Positions 46,747-56,002 of a stretch of 64,000 nt of DNA are shown in pieces. The stretch spans positions 3,390,439 through 3,454,438 of the forward strand of contig NZ_CP036150.1 of NCBI RefSeq assembly GCF_008329965.1. The letters are read 5' to 3'. A program made the position numbers and the translations under genes. Below the pieces are notes generated by a model, which worked only from the letters and a program-made list of their open reading frames with translations, searched no databases and had not been told where the DNA came from. This DNA is from Oceanispirochaeta crateris. GTDB taxonomy: Bacteria; Spirochaetota; Spirochaetia; DSM-2461. How positions within the stretch are numbered: the stretch's first letter is position 1; each line of letters starts with the position of its first letter.

Positions 46747-48612
46747 ATGGATTTTGATGCAATCGTCATAGGCGGAGGCCATGCCGGCATAGAAGCGGCT
46801 TTAGCTCTTTCCCGCCTCGATTTTTCTACCCTTATTATTACTCAGAGTCTGGATGCCATAGGACGGCTCTCTTGTAACCCCGCCGTAGGCGGCCTGTCTA
46901 AGGGGAATATTGTCCGTGAAGTGGATGCCCTGGGCGGAGAAATGGCACGTCTCATAGATGCTTCTATGATTCAATTTCGGATTCTTAATAGAAGCCGTGG
47001 TCCTGCTGTTCAGGCTCCCAGGGCACAGGCGGATAAGAATCTCTATTCCCGTCTGGCAAAGCGAACATTGGAACTCCAGAAGAATCTTCACCTTTTCCAG
47101 GATACTGTGGTGGATATTCTCAGCGATGAAGATGACCGAATCTGCCAGGGTGTTCTCACCGAGAGGGGCAGGAAGTTCAGCAGCCGGGTCGTCGTGATGA
47201 CGACGGGAACCTTTATGGACGGCAAGATCTTCATAGGTAATTTCACCCAATCCTCGGGGCGTCTGGGAGAGCCGGCGGCTGTCGGTTTGGGAAGCGCTCT
47301 TCGCAAACGGGGGTATACGGTCGGTCGCTTAAAGACCGGGACCCCTGCGAGAGTCAGCAAGGCGAGCCTCGATTTTTCCAAGATGGAAGAACAGCGGGGA
47401 GATGAAGACATGCAGGCCTTTTCATTTTTCAAGGAAAAGTCAGAAAGGCCCCATGTTTCCTGTCATGTGACATATACAAATGAAAAAACACACCAGGTGA
47501 TTCGGGATAATCTACATCTGTCACCTCTTTTTTCGGGAGAAATTGTCGGAACCGGCCCCCGGTACTGTCCTTCCATAGAAGATAAGGTGAAGCGGTTTCC
47601 AGATAGGGAACGGCATCAGATTTTCGTAGAGCCCGAGGGCCTGGATACGCAGGAGATGTATCTTAACGGCATCTCTTCATCACTTCCCGAGTTGGTTCAG
47701 GAAGAGTTTCTTCGCACTCTTCCCGGCTTGGAGAATGTGCAGATCATGAGACCCGGTTATGCTGTAGAGTACGACTATTTGAATCCCACACAGCTCTTTT
47801 CTTCTCTGGAAAGCAAGCGGCACCGGGGATTATTTGTTGCCGGGCAGACAAACGGGACCTCCGGATACGAAGAAGCCGCCTGTCAGGGGCTGATGGCCGG
47901 AATCAATGCTGCTCGGAAACTTCAGGGGAAAGACCCTCTTGTCTTGAACCGAGCCGAAGCCTATACGGGAGTCCTCATTGATGACCTTGTCACAATGGGG
48001 ACGGAAGAACCCTATAGAATGTTCACCTCCCGGGCTGAATACCGTCTGTCTCTCCGCCATGACGATGCGGATATGCGTCTGTTTCCCTACTGTGAAGAAG
48101 TCGGGCTGGCTACGGATGAGATGAGGGAGATGTTCCAGAAAAAGAAAAATGGAATTGAAGAAATCAAAGAGCTTCTCAGGCAAAAAAGAGTGAGCTCTCT
48201 CTGGGTAAATGATCATGAGAAGCTGACTCCTCATGTTGGTAAAAATCTCTATATGACCCTCAAAGATCCCGCTGTGACCATGGTTGACCTGGAAGAATTT
48301 CTCCCTGAAATACAGAACTATTTACCTCATTGGATTCAACATACAGAATTGGATGTGAAGTATGAAGGATATGTGGCCAGGCAGGAACGTCAGGTCTCCC
48401 GGTATCGGAAAATGGAAGACATGCTGATTCCTGAAGGATTCGAATATGATTTACAGGAAGGTATTTCTAAAGAGTCCCGGGAAAAATTAAAAATGATTCA
48501 GCCACGTTCTGTGGGGCAAGCCTCCAGAATTTCAGGTGTCCGGTCATCGGATATTGCTGTGTTGACAGTTCTGCTGAGCAGATTCGGCAAAACTCAGGAA
48601 AAGGAGAAATAA
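46747..48612 (+). CDS. mnmG: tRNA modification enzyme MnmG (GidA)
   Basis: This 621-residue FAD protein is the partner of MnmE in tRNA wobble-uridine modification. The FAD-binding start is VIGGGHAGIEAA, followed by SCNPAVGGLSKGNIVREVDA. Then come the CPSIEDKVKRFPDRERHQ motif with a catalytic Cys, and GLFVAGQTNGTSGYEEAACQG. The C-terminal helical domain near SGVRSSDIAVL binds MnmE. Length is normal. Its stop shares a base with the start of rsmG. Confidence 0.97.
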   Translation: MDFDAIVIGGGHAGIEAALALSRLDFSTLIITQSLDAIGRLSCNPAVGGLSKGNIVREVDALGGEMARLIDASMIQFRILNRSRGPAVQAPRAQADKNLYSRLAKRTLELQKNLHLFQDTVVDILSDEDDRICQGVLTERGRKFSSRVVVMTTGTFMDGKIFIGNFTQSSGRLGEPAAVGLGSALRKRGYTVGRLKTGTPARVSKASLDFSKMEEQRGDEDMQAFSFFKEKSERPHVSCHVTYTNEKTHQVIRDNLHLSPLFSGEIVGTGPRYCPSIEDKVKRFPDRERHQIFVEPEGLDTQEMYLNGISSSLPELVQEEFLRTLPGLENVQIMRPGYAVEYDYLNPTQLFSSLESKRHRGLFVAGQTNGTSGYEEAACQGLMAGINAARKLQGKDPLVLNRAEAYTGVLIDDLVTMGTEEPYRMFTSRAEYRLSLRHDDADMRLFPYCEEVGLATDEMREMFQKKKNGIEEIKELLRQKRVSSLWVNDHEKLTPHVGKNLYMTLKDPAVTMVDLEEFLPEIQNYLPHWIQHTELDVKYEGYVARQERQVSRYRKMEDMLIPEGFEYDLQEGISKESREKLKMIQPRSVGQASRISGVRSSDIAVLTVLLSRFGKTQEKEK

Positions 48613-49241
48613 TGGGAATTCTGGAAAATGGTCTCGCACGGATGGGACTGACACCGGACGCTGCTAAGGTGGCTCTCCTGGAGAAATATATCGCGGAACT
48701 GGAACTGTGGAATCCGCGGTATGGTCTTGTCAATGCCGAAGGGGATGATCTGATCATCCGTCATATCCTGGATTCGTTAGCCGGGGTCAAAGCAATGCAG
48801 GGCTTGGGTCCCTCCCTTGTTGCCGATATTGGTTCCGGCGCCGGACTCCCCGGCATCCCTCTGGCCATTATGCTGCCACATATACGCTTTCATCTTGTGG
48901 AACGGTCAGGGAAAAGGACTGGTTTTTTAAGGAATATCATCCTGACCCTGGGGTTGACCAATGTCTCTGTTCTTGAAGAGTCTATGGAAAACTTGAGAGA
49001 GAAGTATGAACTTGTCACCTTTAGGGGATTTTCTCCCTTTGAAAATAAACTGATTAAACAACTCAAGAAGATTCTTTGTGAAGAGAAGGGGACTGTGTTG
49101 GCCTACAAAGGCAGACAAAAGCAAATAGACGAAGAACTGGAAGCCCTGGAAGATGATCCTGAGAGAGAAATTTCAATCATGGCGGTGGATGTTCCCTTCC
49201 TGGAAGAAGAACGTCATCTGGTTATAATGCATTTGCACTAG
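48612..49241 (+). CDS. rsmG: 16S rRNA m7G527 methyltransferase
   Basis: This 209-residue SAM-dependent enzyme methylates G527 of 16S rRNA. The SAM motif is ADIGSGAGLPGIPLAI near residue 75, preceded by IIRHILDSL and followed by the LVERSGKRTGFLRN loop. Its ATG overlaps the mnmG stop (TAATG), so it is translationally coupled. Its end overlaps the converging TPR gene by 20 bases. Confidence 0.95.
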   Translation: MGILENGLARMGLTPDAAKVALLEKYIAELELWNPRYGLVNAEGDDLIIRHILDSLAGVKAMQGLGPSLVADIGSGAGLPGIPLAIMLPHIRFHLVERSGKRTGFLRNIILTLGLTNVSVLEESMENLREKYELVTFRGFSPFENKLIKQLKKILCEEKGTVLAYKGRQKQIDEELEALEDDPEREISIMAVDVPFLEEERHLVIMHLH

Positions 49242-50598
49242 GCTGGCTGCTCGTTTTCAGTTTGTTTAGCAGTTTCATCAACTTTTCTTTTGGCAGAAGG
49301 TCTATGAGACGGGCTTCAACAAACTGATTGGCTTCGTCTGAAAACTCTCCCGCAGTAATACAGAAACCGCGCCCTGCATGAACTTCCTTGACATGGGCAT
49401 AGAGCTCTCTCACAGAAAAATCGCCGACTTTTCCTTCTTCCCTATAAAAGCGGAAGACGATCAGATCTTCCCATTTTCTGGCTTTTACTTCCGCCAGAAT
49501 GTCAATAAACTCATTCTTATGGACTGATATATCCACTACTTTAATCCTCGTTTTGGGAAAGAGCATCAAGGTTAAACGCCGGCAAAGTGTAATGAATTCG
49601 GAGATAGGAGAAATCAGATAGGTTTGTAAGTTTCTGTTGCCTGTGAGTTCTTTTATTTTCTTGCGCTGGATATCAACGTCTTTGTATTTGGGGTTGATGC
49701 CATATAGATCATTGAGCTCGCCCAAGGCTTTATCCAGTTCTGAAATTTGATTATAGCAGTCAGCCAGCCTGTATTTGAGTTCAAGAAGAACATCTTCAGC
49801 AATCTGTTTGTGTTTCAGTCCAATTTCGAAGTCCATGATCGCTTTTTCATATTCTTTTTTCTGTTTGTTCACAGTCCCGCTGTACAGGGCTGAACTGGGG
49901 CCCCAGTCGGGATCTGCTCTTAGATGACTGAAGATTTTTAAGGCCTGCTCCATCTGGGATAATTCATAAAGAGACCGGGCCAGGGCAAAGAGAATCTCTT
50001 TGTCGTCGGGATGTCCAGTAGCGGAATTCCGCAGGTAGCCAACGGCTTCATTGAATCTTCTCAGTTTGTACAGACTGAGTCCGCAGTATCGTTGAGAGTC
50101 ATGGTCATTGCTGACCGATTTCAGGGCCTGATGAAGGTAGGCCACGGATTTTTCATAATTTTTCCGTCTATACTCCAAAACTCCCAGGGAAGAATTGATT
50201 TCAAAGTTTTCCGGTTCCTTCGTTCGGGCGATAGTAAGGCTCTTGTAGGCTTCTGACCATACCTTGGCTTTCATTGCGGAAAGACCGAAATTGAGGTTGA
50301 TTTTCTGTTCGTCCAGTCTGGAATTGGTGGCACAGAGCCCCAGTAAGATGCCGTATGTTTTCATGGCCTGGGGATAATTCTGTTCTGCAAAGTGAAGATC
50401 CGCTAAGGCTGTTAGAGCCTGGGTATCTTTGGGGTTGCTTGCCAGTCTCTTGTTTGCTTCTTTTAGAATGGCATTTCTATCATGTACCTGATTTCCAGAA
50501 AGATTTTTCTTATTCTTTCCGGTAATGACAGATATCATTATAATAATCGCAACGAAGATAATTAAAATAGGTATCAGAAGTGGCAGAAATGACATCAT
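49222..50598 (-). CDS. Membrane-anchored TPR protein with Mrr-like C-terminus
   Basis: This 458-residue protein starts with one strong membrane helix (FLPLLIPILIIFVAIIIMIS). About eight tetratricopeptide repeats follow (residues 45-330; units such as DTQALTALADLHFAEQNYPQ and FEINSSLGVLEYRRKNYEK). The last 110 residues resemble the end of the Mrr-type restriction-endonuclease fold, most clearly GFCITAGEFSDEANQFVEAR and IDLLPKEKLMKLL. The catalytic QxK core typical of active Mrr enzymes is not evident, so this may be a binding rather than a cutting domain. The partner is unknown. It ends within rsmG. Confidence 0.75.
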   Translation of the reverse strand: MMSFLPLLIPILIIFVAIIIMISVITGKNKKNLSGNQVHDRNAILKEANKRLASNPKDTQALTALADLHFAEQNYPQAMKTYGILLGLCATNSRLDEQKINLNFGLSAMKAKVWSEAYKSLTIARTKEPENFEINSSLGVLEYRRKNYEKSVAYLHQALKSVSNDHDSQRYCGLSLYKLRRFNEAVGYLRNSATGHPDDKEILFALARSLYELSQMEQALKIFSHLRADPDWGPSSALYSGTVNKQKKEYEKAIMDFEIGLKHKQIAEDVLLELKYRLADCYNQISELDKALGELNDLYGINPKYKDVDIQRKKIKELTGNRNLQTYLISPISEFITLCRRLTLMLFPKTRIKVVDISVHKNEFIDILAEVKARKWEDLIVFRFYREEGKVGDFSVRELYAHVKEVHAGRGFCITAGEFSDEANQFVEARLIDLLPKEKLMKLLNKLKTSSQPSANAL

Positions 50599-50764
50599 AT
50601 ATACGGATTATGTTCTTTATAACTCTTATTTGTCAAGAAATGTTAGTTTTAAAGATAGGCTTGTGCTTCTTTTCGTCAAGAATTTCCCTCTGAGCTTAAG
50701 ATAAATGTTTTCTGGACACACAGCCTGGAAGAATCTTACAATTATAGTGAGTGAGGATCGTGTA

Positions 50765-51562
50765 ATGAAAAAAAAGTTGACTGAGGATAAGGTTTTCTAT
50801 CATGTCAAATTGAGTAAAGCCATGCTGTCGGGTGCGCTTACTGCTGTCCTTCCCGGAGATCCCGGAAGAGTTGAAAAAACCGCCCGTATGATTGATCCAG
50901 ATGCTGTTTTTCTGGTGTCCAACAGAGAGTATACGTCCTGGCTGGCAGATCTTTCCGGCCATAAGGTTCTTGTTTGTTCCACAGGCATCGGCGGGCCCTC
51001 CGTGTCCATATGCATGGAAGAACTGGCCGCTTTGGGCATCACCTCGTTTTACCGCATTGGAACAACCGGAGCTATTCAGGACCATATTAAAATCGGTGAT
51101 CTCATCATCACTACAGGCTCTGTCAGGCTTGATGGGGCTTCGACTCACTACGCTCCAATTGAATATCCGGCAGTTGCAGATTTTGATTTGACCCTCTCTT
51201 TGCTCCAGGCTGCCTCCAATTTGGATATACCTCATCATAAGGGCATCAGTGCTTCCAGCGATACATTCTATCCGGGGCAGGAGCGTTACGATACCTTCAC
51301 ATCTTATGTTCCCATGAGGTTTCAGGGGAGCCTGAATGAATGGAAACAACTGAATGTTCTGAATTATGAGATGGAATCGTCAACCCTCCTGACAATTGCC
51401 TCCGTATTCGGCGTAAAAGCCGCCATGGTTGCCTCTGTTATCGCCTTGAGAGGGAAGCAGGAAACGCCGGATGATAAAATCCTTCCCTTGGCAGAAAAGC
51501 GTCTGGCGGACTGCATTCGAGAGGCTCTTTCCCTCCATCTGACAGGTGACAGCTACTCCTAA
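50765..51562 (+). CDS. udp: Uridine phosphorylase
   Basis: This 265-residue enzyme of the nucleoside phosphorylase-I family splits uridine to uracil and ribose-1-phosphate. LPGDPGRVEK starts the phosphate site, STGIGGPSVSICMEEL and RIGTTGAIQ are the central signatures, and LNYEMESST binds the ribose. The start is ATG 50765, with GAGG about nine bases upstream; the frame upstream to 50705 is open but lies in what looks like leader sequence. Uridine is the likely, but not certain, substrate. It serves pyrimidine salvage. Confidence 0.9.
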   Translation: MKKKLTEDKVFYHVKLSKAMLSGALTAVLPGDPGRVEKTARMIDPDAVFLVSNREYTSWLADLSGHKVLVCSTGIGGPSVSICMEELAALGITSFYRIGTTGAIQDHIKIGDLIITTGSVRLDGASTHYAPIEYPAVADFDLTLSLLQAASNLDIPHHKGISASSDTFYPGQERYDTFTSYVPMRFQGSLNEWKQLNVLNYEMESSTLLTIASVFGVKAAMVASVIALRGKQETPDDKILPLAEKRLADCIREALSLHLTGDSYS

Positions 51563-51866
51563 TCCCTTCTCTTTGGGGAAATGAATGCACTGGGAAGATG
51601 TATGAAACAGTCCTCATGGGAAAAAAAGAGGATAAAAAAGTCTAAACCTCTACAAGCTCTGAATTTCCCGCTATATCAGGTATTGATGAAAGAGAGGCAA
51701 GTCTATATAATTCCGTTACAAATAATTGCTTTGAACAAACCGGGCATTTGCCGGGATGGACGAGACCTGAGGGTACATCTTTCGGCTGTTACAGCCAAAT
51801 AGGGCTCCGGTTTTTAATTCTCCCTGCTTAACCGGCTATTTTAATACTAGAGAGGTTAGTGTTTCT
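51563..51866 (+). other. Leader region of fusA
   Basis: These 304 bases lie between udp and fusA. They hold a near-consensus promoter (51683-51711) and a leader of about 150 bases with short stems (for example 51782-51794). A 73-codon open frame at 51581 overlaps the promoter, lacks a ribosome-binding site and does not look like a protein. Confidence 0.5.
51683..51711 (+). promoter_or_regulatory. Promoter of fusA
   Basis: The -35 TTGATG at 51683-51688 is followed by a 17-base spacer and a perfect -10 TATAAT at 51706-51711. Transcription would start near 51718, leaving an untranslated leader of about 150 bases. Confidence 0.75.
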
Positions 51867-53966
51867 ATGAGTGCAGATATCACGAAAATGCGTAATATCG
51901 GAATCAGCGCCCACATCGACTCAGGTAAAACTACACTGACAGAAAGAATCCTGTTCTACTGTCAGAAAATTCATGCCATTCACGAAGTTAGAGGTAAAGA
52001 TGGGGTTGGAGCCACAATGGACTCCATGGAGCTGGAAAGAGAGAGAGGGATCACCATTGCATCGGCGGCAACCAATGTTAACTGGAAAGGTCATGATATT
52101 AATATCATTGATACTCCCGGTCACGTTGACTTTACTATTGAAGTAGAGCGTGCCCTGCGTGTATTGGACGGAGCCGTACTGGTTCTCTGTTCTGTCGGTG
52201 GTGTTCAGTCACAGTCTATTACTGTTGACCGCCAGCTGAAAAGATACGGCGTTCCCCGAATTGCTTTTGTGAACAAGAGTGACAGAACGGGTGCTAATCC
52301 TTACAAAGTTTGTGATCAGCTGAGAGAAAAACTGAACCTGAACTCTGTTATGATGCAGGTTCCTATTGGACTGGAAGAAAAACTGGAAGGTGTTATTGAC
52401 CTCGTCAGAATGAAAGCCATTTACTTTGACGGTCATGATGGTGAATCTATCAGAATCGAAGAAATCCCAGAAGCACTCAAGGCTGAAGCGGATGAACGGC
52501 GTGAAATGATGCTGGATGCAGTGTCTATGTTCAATGAAGAGATCATGGAACATATGATGGAAGAAACCGAAATTCCAGAAGAGCTGCTTCATGAGACCAT
52601 CCGAAAGGCCGTCATTGCCCAGGATTTGGTCCCCGTATACCTCGGATCTGCCTATAAGAATAAAGGTGTACAGGAAATGATGGATGCGGTTCTCCGTTAT
52701 CTACCTGCTCCTCCAGATGTTGAAAACAAAGCTCTTGATTTGGATAATGACGAAGCAGAAGTTGTTCTTCCTTCCGATCGTTCCAAGCCCCCTGTGGCGC
52801 TGGCATTTAAGCTGGAAGACGGACAGTACGGGCAGTTGACCTATATCCGTGTTTACCAGGGTATTGTTAAAAAAGGTTCCGAACTGATCAATGTCAGAAA
52901 TGGAAGAAAGTTCAAGGTTGGTCGTCTTGTAAGAATGCACTCCAATAACATGGAAGACATTGTAGAAGCACCAGCTGGAGACATCGTTGCTCTCTTTGGT
53001 ATAGAGTGTGCTTCCGGAGATACTTTCTGTTCTCCTGATTTGAACCTTTCCATGACATCCATGTTCGTTCCTAATGCGGTTATCTCTTTGTCTATCAGAC
53101 CTGTTGATAAGTCTGCATCAGACAAGATGGCCAAAGCGCTGAACAGATTTACTAAAGAAGACCCCACATTCAGGACTCATGTCGATCCCGAATCCAACGA
53201 AACCATTGTTTCCGGAATGGGTGAGCTTCACCTTGAAGTTTATATTGAGAGAATGAAAAGAGAGTATCAGGCGGAAGTTATTACCGGTGCTCCCCAGGTT
53301 GCCTACCGAGAAGCCATCTCACAGGCCGCCGATTTCAACTATACCCATAAGAAACAGACTGGTGGTTCCGGTCAGTACGCCCGTGTTGCGGGTACAATGG
53401 AGCCTCTGGATACTAATGGTGAAAAAGATTATGAGTTTGAAAACAAAATCAAAGGAGGGGCTATTCCTACAGAATATATTCCTTCCTGTGATAAGGGTTT
53501 TCAGGCTGCCATGCTGAAAGGTTCTCTCATTGGAGCTCCTGTTGTCGGTGTTAAAATGTCTATCACAGATGGTCAGTTTCATGCAGTTGACTCTTCAGAC
53601 CAGGCCTTCCAGACAGCTGCATTAGGTGCATTCCGGGAAGCGTATAAGAAAGCTAAACCAATTATTCTCGAACCCATCATGAAGGTATCTGTTGAAGGTC
53701 CTACAGAATTTCAAGGAAATATTTTTGGTACACTCAACCAGAGACGTGGTATGATTGTAGCTTCTAATGATGAAGGGAACTACAGCGTCGTAGAAGCAGA
53801 GGTTCCTCTGAGCGAAATGTTCGGTTACTCCACTGTGCTTCGTTCTTCTACTCAGGGTAAAGCCGAGTTCACAATGGAATTTGCCAAGTACGGCCGTGTT
53901 CCTTCAAGTGTGACTGAAGACTTGATCAAAAAGTATGAAGAGGAAAGGAAAGCCCAGCAGAAATAA
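51867..53966 (+). CDS. fusA: Elongation factor G (spdEFG1-like)
   Basis: This 699-residue translational GTPase moves tRNAs and mRNA through the ribosome. The G1 motif is [12 protein letters not shown], with switch [21 protein letters not shown] and a recognisable NKSD. The insert [14 protein letters not shown] is characteristic of the spirochaete/planctomycete EF-G class called spdEFG1. In Borrelia a pair of such EF-Gs splits the work between translocation (type 1) and ribosome recycling (type 2). By its motif this gene should be the translocase. Other domains are normal in length. It has its own promoter and a long leader, and is followed by two hairpins. Confidence 0.95.
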   Translation: MSADITKMRNIGISAHIDSGKTTLTERILFYCQKIHAIHEVRGKDGVGATMDSMELERERGITIASAATNVNWKGHDINIIDTPGHVDFTIEVERALRVLDGAVLVLCSVGGVQSQSITVDRQLKRYGVPRIAFVNKSDRTGANPYKVCDQLREKLNLNSVMMQVPIGLEEKLEGVIDLVRMKAIYFDGHDGESIRIEEIPEALKAEADERREMMLDAVSMFNEEIMEHMMEETEIPEELLHETIRKAVIAQDLVPVYLGSAYKNKGVQEMMDAVLRYLPAPPDVENKALDLDNDEAEVVLPSDRSKPPVALAFKLEDGQYGQLTYIRVYQGIVKKGSELINVRNGRKFKVGRLVRMHSNNMEDIVEAPAGDIVALFGIECASGDTFCSPDLNLSMTSMFVPNAVISLSIRPVDKSASDKMAKALNRFTKEDPTFRTHVDPESNETIVSGMGELHLEVYIERMKREYQAEVITGAPQVAYREAISQAADFNYTHKKQTGGSGQYARVAGTMEPLDTNGEKDYEFENKIKGGAIPTEYIPSCDKGFQAAMLKGSLIGAPVVGVKMSITDGQFHAVDSSDQAFQTAALGAFREAYKKAKPIILEPIMKVSVEGPTEFQGNIFGTLNQRRGMIVASNDEGNYSVVEAEVPLSEMFGYSTVLRSSTQGKAEFTMEFAKYGRVPSSVTEDLIKKYEEERKAQQK

Positions 53967-54003
53967 GGCCCTGAGTACCCTTCTTCCCTAAGAGGTAGAG
54001 GGG

Positions 54004-54067
54004 CCGGAGCTGAAGTTTGCTCCGGGAGGACTTACACTATCGTGCCGAGGCTGTCCTTTAGCCTCGG
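54004..54067 (+). other. Two hairpins between fusA and the ATPase gene
   Basis: A perfect 7-bp stem (54004-54010 with 54019-54025) is followed by a perfect 8-bp stem (54045-54052 with 54060-54067). Neither is followed by a T run. They may protect the fusA message or attenuate transcription into the next gene. Confidence 0.45.
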
Positions 54068-54089
54068 TATAAACTGAAGGAGTAAAAAG

Positions 54090-54794
54090 ATGGTAAAAAA
54101 AGAACTGACAGAAAAGAGCCCCCTCAGAAGCCTTGAAAAGGCCGTGAATGGGGGGCTTGGAAAAGGAAATATTGCAGTCATAGCTTCTAAGCAGGGTATT
54201 GGTAAGACGGCCTGTCTCGTCCATATCGCTACTGATAAGCTGATGCGGAACAAGCATGTTATACATGTTTCCTATGCAAATAAAGTAGACCATATTGTAA
54301 ATTGGTATGAAGATATTTTCACAGAGATCTCAAAGAAGAGAAGTCTTGAAGGGGCAATGGATGTCCATAATGACATAATCCATAACAGAGTCATCATGAA
54401 CTTCAGTCAGAAAGGGATTCCTGTAAGTCAGGTACTGGCCAGTGTTAAAGCCATGATGGACAATGGCCAGGTGGGAACCGACGCTATCATCATTGATGGT
54501 TTTGATTTTACAATTGGTACAGCCGAAGATATTAAAAAGTTTAAAGATTTTGCCCTTGAAGAGCAGATTGAACTCTGGTTCAGTGACTCATATAAAGGGG
54601 AAGAAAATTTTCAGGATGAACGGGGCATTCCCAAAAACCTGGTAAAAGCCCTGGATGATATATCTGTTGTACTGACCCTTCGGGCAGAACAGAATTACAT
54701 GGTTTTGAAACTTGTGAAAGATCACAAAAGTATAGTTTCTGAAGACCTCCAACTTAAGCTGGACCCCAAAACTCTTCTCATTGCAGAAGTGTAA
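54090..54794 (+). CDS. RecA/RadA-like P-loop protein, orphan
   Basis: This 234-residue protein resembles the ATPase core of the RecA/DnaB/KaiC superfamily. The P-loop is ASKQGIGKT (residues 32-40), with Ser instead of the usual first Gly, and the Walker B strand is DAIIIDGFDF (131-139). It lacks the zinc finger and Lon-like parts of RadA and the length of DnaB. The GGLGKGNIAVIA beginning is typical of loaders that grip a partner. Its role is unknown. An AAGGAG lies nine bases before the ATG, and a terminator follows the stop. Confidence 0.7.
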   Translation: MVKKELTEKSPLRSLEKAVNGGLGKGNIAVIASKQGIGKTACLVHIATDKLMRNKHVIHVSYANKVDHIVNWYEDIFTEISKKRSLEGAMDVHNDIIHNRVIMNFSQKGIPVSQVLASVKAMMDNGQVGTDAIIIDGFDFTIGTAEDIKKFKDFALEEQIELWFSDSYKGEENFQDERGIPKNLVKALDDISVVLTLRAEQNYMVLKLVKDHKSIVSEDLQLKLDPKTLLIAEV

Positions 54795-54823
54795 GGACTC
54801 AGGCATAGTTTTTATGATTGTCG

Positions 54824-54856
54824 GGACTGCTTCCTAACCGGGAGCAGTCCTTTTTT
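54824..54856 (+). terminator. Terminator after the RecA-like gene
   Basis: A perfect 8-bp stem (54824-54831 with 54843-54850) with an 11-base loop is followed by six T residues. It also shows that the next gene must start after it. Confidence 0.88.
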
Positions 54857-54883
54857 AAAGGCGGCGGAAGAATTTCTGTTGGT

Positions 54884-55369
54884 ATGTTTATAGATAGTTT
54901 TTATATTCTGGAATTTAAATTCGATAAAAACTCAGAGGGGCTGGATCATCTGTTTCCATCGATGGAGCTTTTAATCCGTTCTCTTGAAAACATAGACCGC
55001 TGTCTTGTGTCGACCGTTGGATATTCTCTGGAATATAAGAGGTATCTCAGGAATATCGGAGAAGAGTCTTTCACTTTTTCTATAAGAGTCCGTTTGTTTC
55101 AGCCGGAACAGATTGCATTGGGACAGGATTTTTTGACTGAAAATGTATTGAATTGGATGCAGCAGGGACGGCAGGTTTTTATTGACGCCTCAAATGATCC
55201 AATAGAAAGTCCATCCGATCTCCTTGTGTCTCTTCATCCCCTTGTCAGCAAGTTTAACCTCGTTCATTCCATACTCTACAAAGACCTTGTCGAAGATGAG
55301 GTCAATTCTCTTTCTCAGGACTTGAGCAATGCCGTTTCTTTCCTAGGGGGGAAAGTCCTTATCAGTTGA
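54884..55369 (+). CDS. Hypothetical protein
   Basis: This 161-residue protein of unknown family has no signal peptide or membrane helix. I chose ATG 54884 because the earlier in-frame start (54818) lies before the intrinsic terminator of the previous gene. A weak GGAAG lies upstream. The sequence alternates helices and strands (FYILEFKFD, LLIRSLENIDR, FSIRVRLFQPEQI). Its end is ten bases from the converging small coiled-coil gene. Confidence 0.6.
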   Translation: MFIDSFYILEFKFDKNSEGLDHLFPSMELLIRSLENIDRCLVSTVGYSLEYKRYLRNIGEESFTFSIRVRLFQPEQIALGQDFLTENVLNWMQQGRQVFIDASNDPIESPSDLLVSLHPLVSKFNLVHSILYKDLVEDEVNSLSQDLSNAVSFLGGKVLIS

Positions 55370-55378
55370 GTCGAGAGT

Positions 55379-55555
55379 TTAGGAGGATATGGTTGTGGAA
55401 ATGACCTTGAAGGCATTTTTTATGCGGTCATTTTTCCTGCTGAGTTCTTTTAATGAACCCTGAACCTGATTCAGTCCTGCTGCCATTCTGAGTTCTTTTA
55501 GTTCATTTTCGATCTGTTCAATTTCCTGTCTGATTTTGTCAAATTGACTATTCAT
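55379..55555 (-). CDS. 58-residue coiled-coil protein
   Basis: This small gene codes a 58-residue, mostly helical protein starting MNSQFDKIRQEIEQIENELK and ending KVISTTISS. The heptad-like pattern of Ile/Leu suggests a short coiled coil. It has AGGAG (complement of 55563-55567) seven bases before the ATG, which is the main reason to accept it. I recognise no family. It is flanked by genes on the opposite strand. Confidence 0.7.
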   Translation of the reverse strand: MNSQFDKIRQEIEQIENELKELRMAAGLNQVQGSLKELSRKNDRIKNAFKVISTTISS

Positions 55556-55804
55556 AATACTGCTCCTTTGCTTTCATTTTCATGGCATTAGTTCCAGTTT
55601 CATCGTTGATAATCCTCTCAGGAACTGATTGAACATGCCCTGGAAGGTTCTATTCTATTTATCGGATCTCCATTAAAAATTATTGAGGTTTCTCTGGATT
55701 TTCAAAACATTTCTTATTATTATAGGTGACAGAAAGTGAGTATCCTTCGGTCACCCGACTAGGCTGAAGTTTCAATATTTTTCGTTGTTTCAGGAGATTT
55801 TAAA

Positions 55805-56002
55805 ATGTCTATATTTAATGACAGCGATGAAGACATTGATGACGGAATTATTTCTCTGTATGATCTTGAATCAGATGATGACAGAGTAGATGACCATGAT
55901 GATTGGGGGGATGAGTTTGATGACATGGACTCTGAATCATGGGACCGGGAATATGGAGATAGTGAAGAAGTGCTGGAAGGAGATCCCTGGGATCTGAATT
56001 GA
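55805..56002 (+). CDS. Highly acidic 65-residue protein
   Basis: This is a 65-residue protein of which close to half the residues are Asp or Glu (for example DDDRVDDHDDWGDEFDD), with almost no hydrophobic core, so it is likely unfolded alone. AGGAG lies eight bases before the ATG. Its TGA overlaps the ATG of the leucine-rich-repeat gene (TGATG), implying coupled translation. Acidic tails or DNA mimics have such composition, but no function can be claimed. Confidence 0.7.
   Translation: MSIFNDSDEDIDDGIISLYDLESDDDRVDDHDDWGDEFDDMDSESWDREYGDSEEVLEGDPWDLN

Noticed and set aside
51581-51802. 73-codon frame between udp and fusA
   Set aside because: It overlaps the fusA promoter, lacks a ribosome-binding site and has an unconvincing composition.
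54818-54883. Upstream start for the hypothetical protein at 54884
   Set aside because: The added codons span the intrinsic terminator at 54824-54856, so they are not coding.
55727-55770. Possible riboswitch (paired GGTGAC/GTCACC) before the acidic-protein gene
   Set aside because: Only one 6-bp stem is seen, and I could not match the conserved core of any known riboswitch class.
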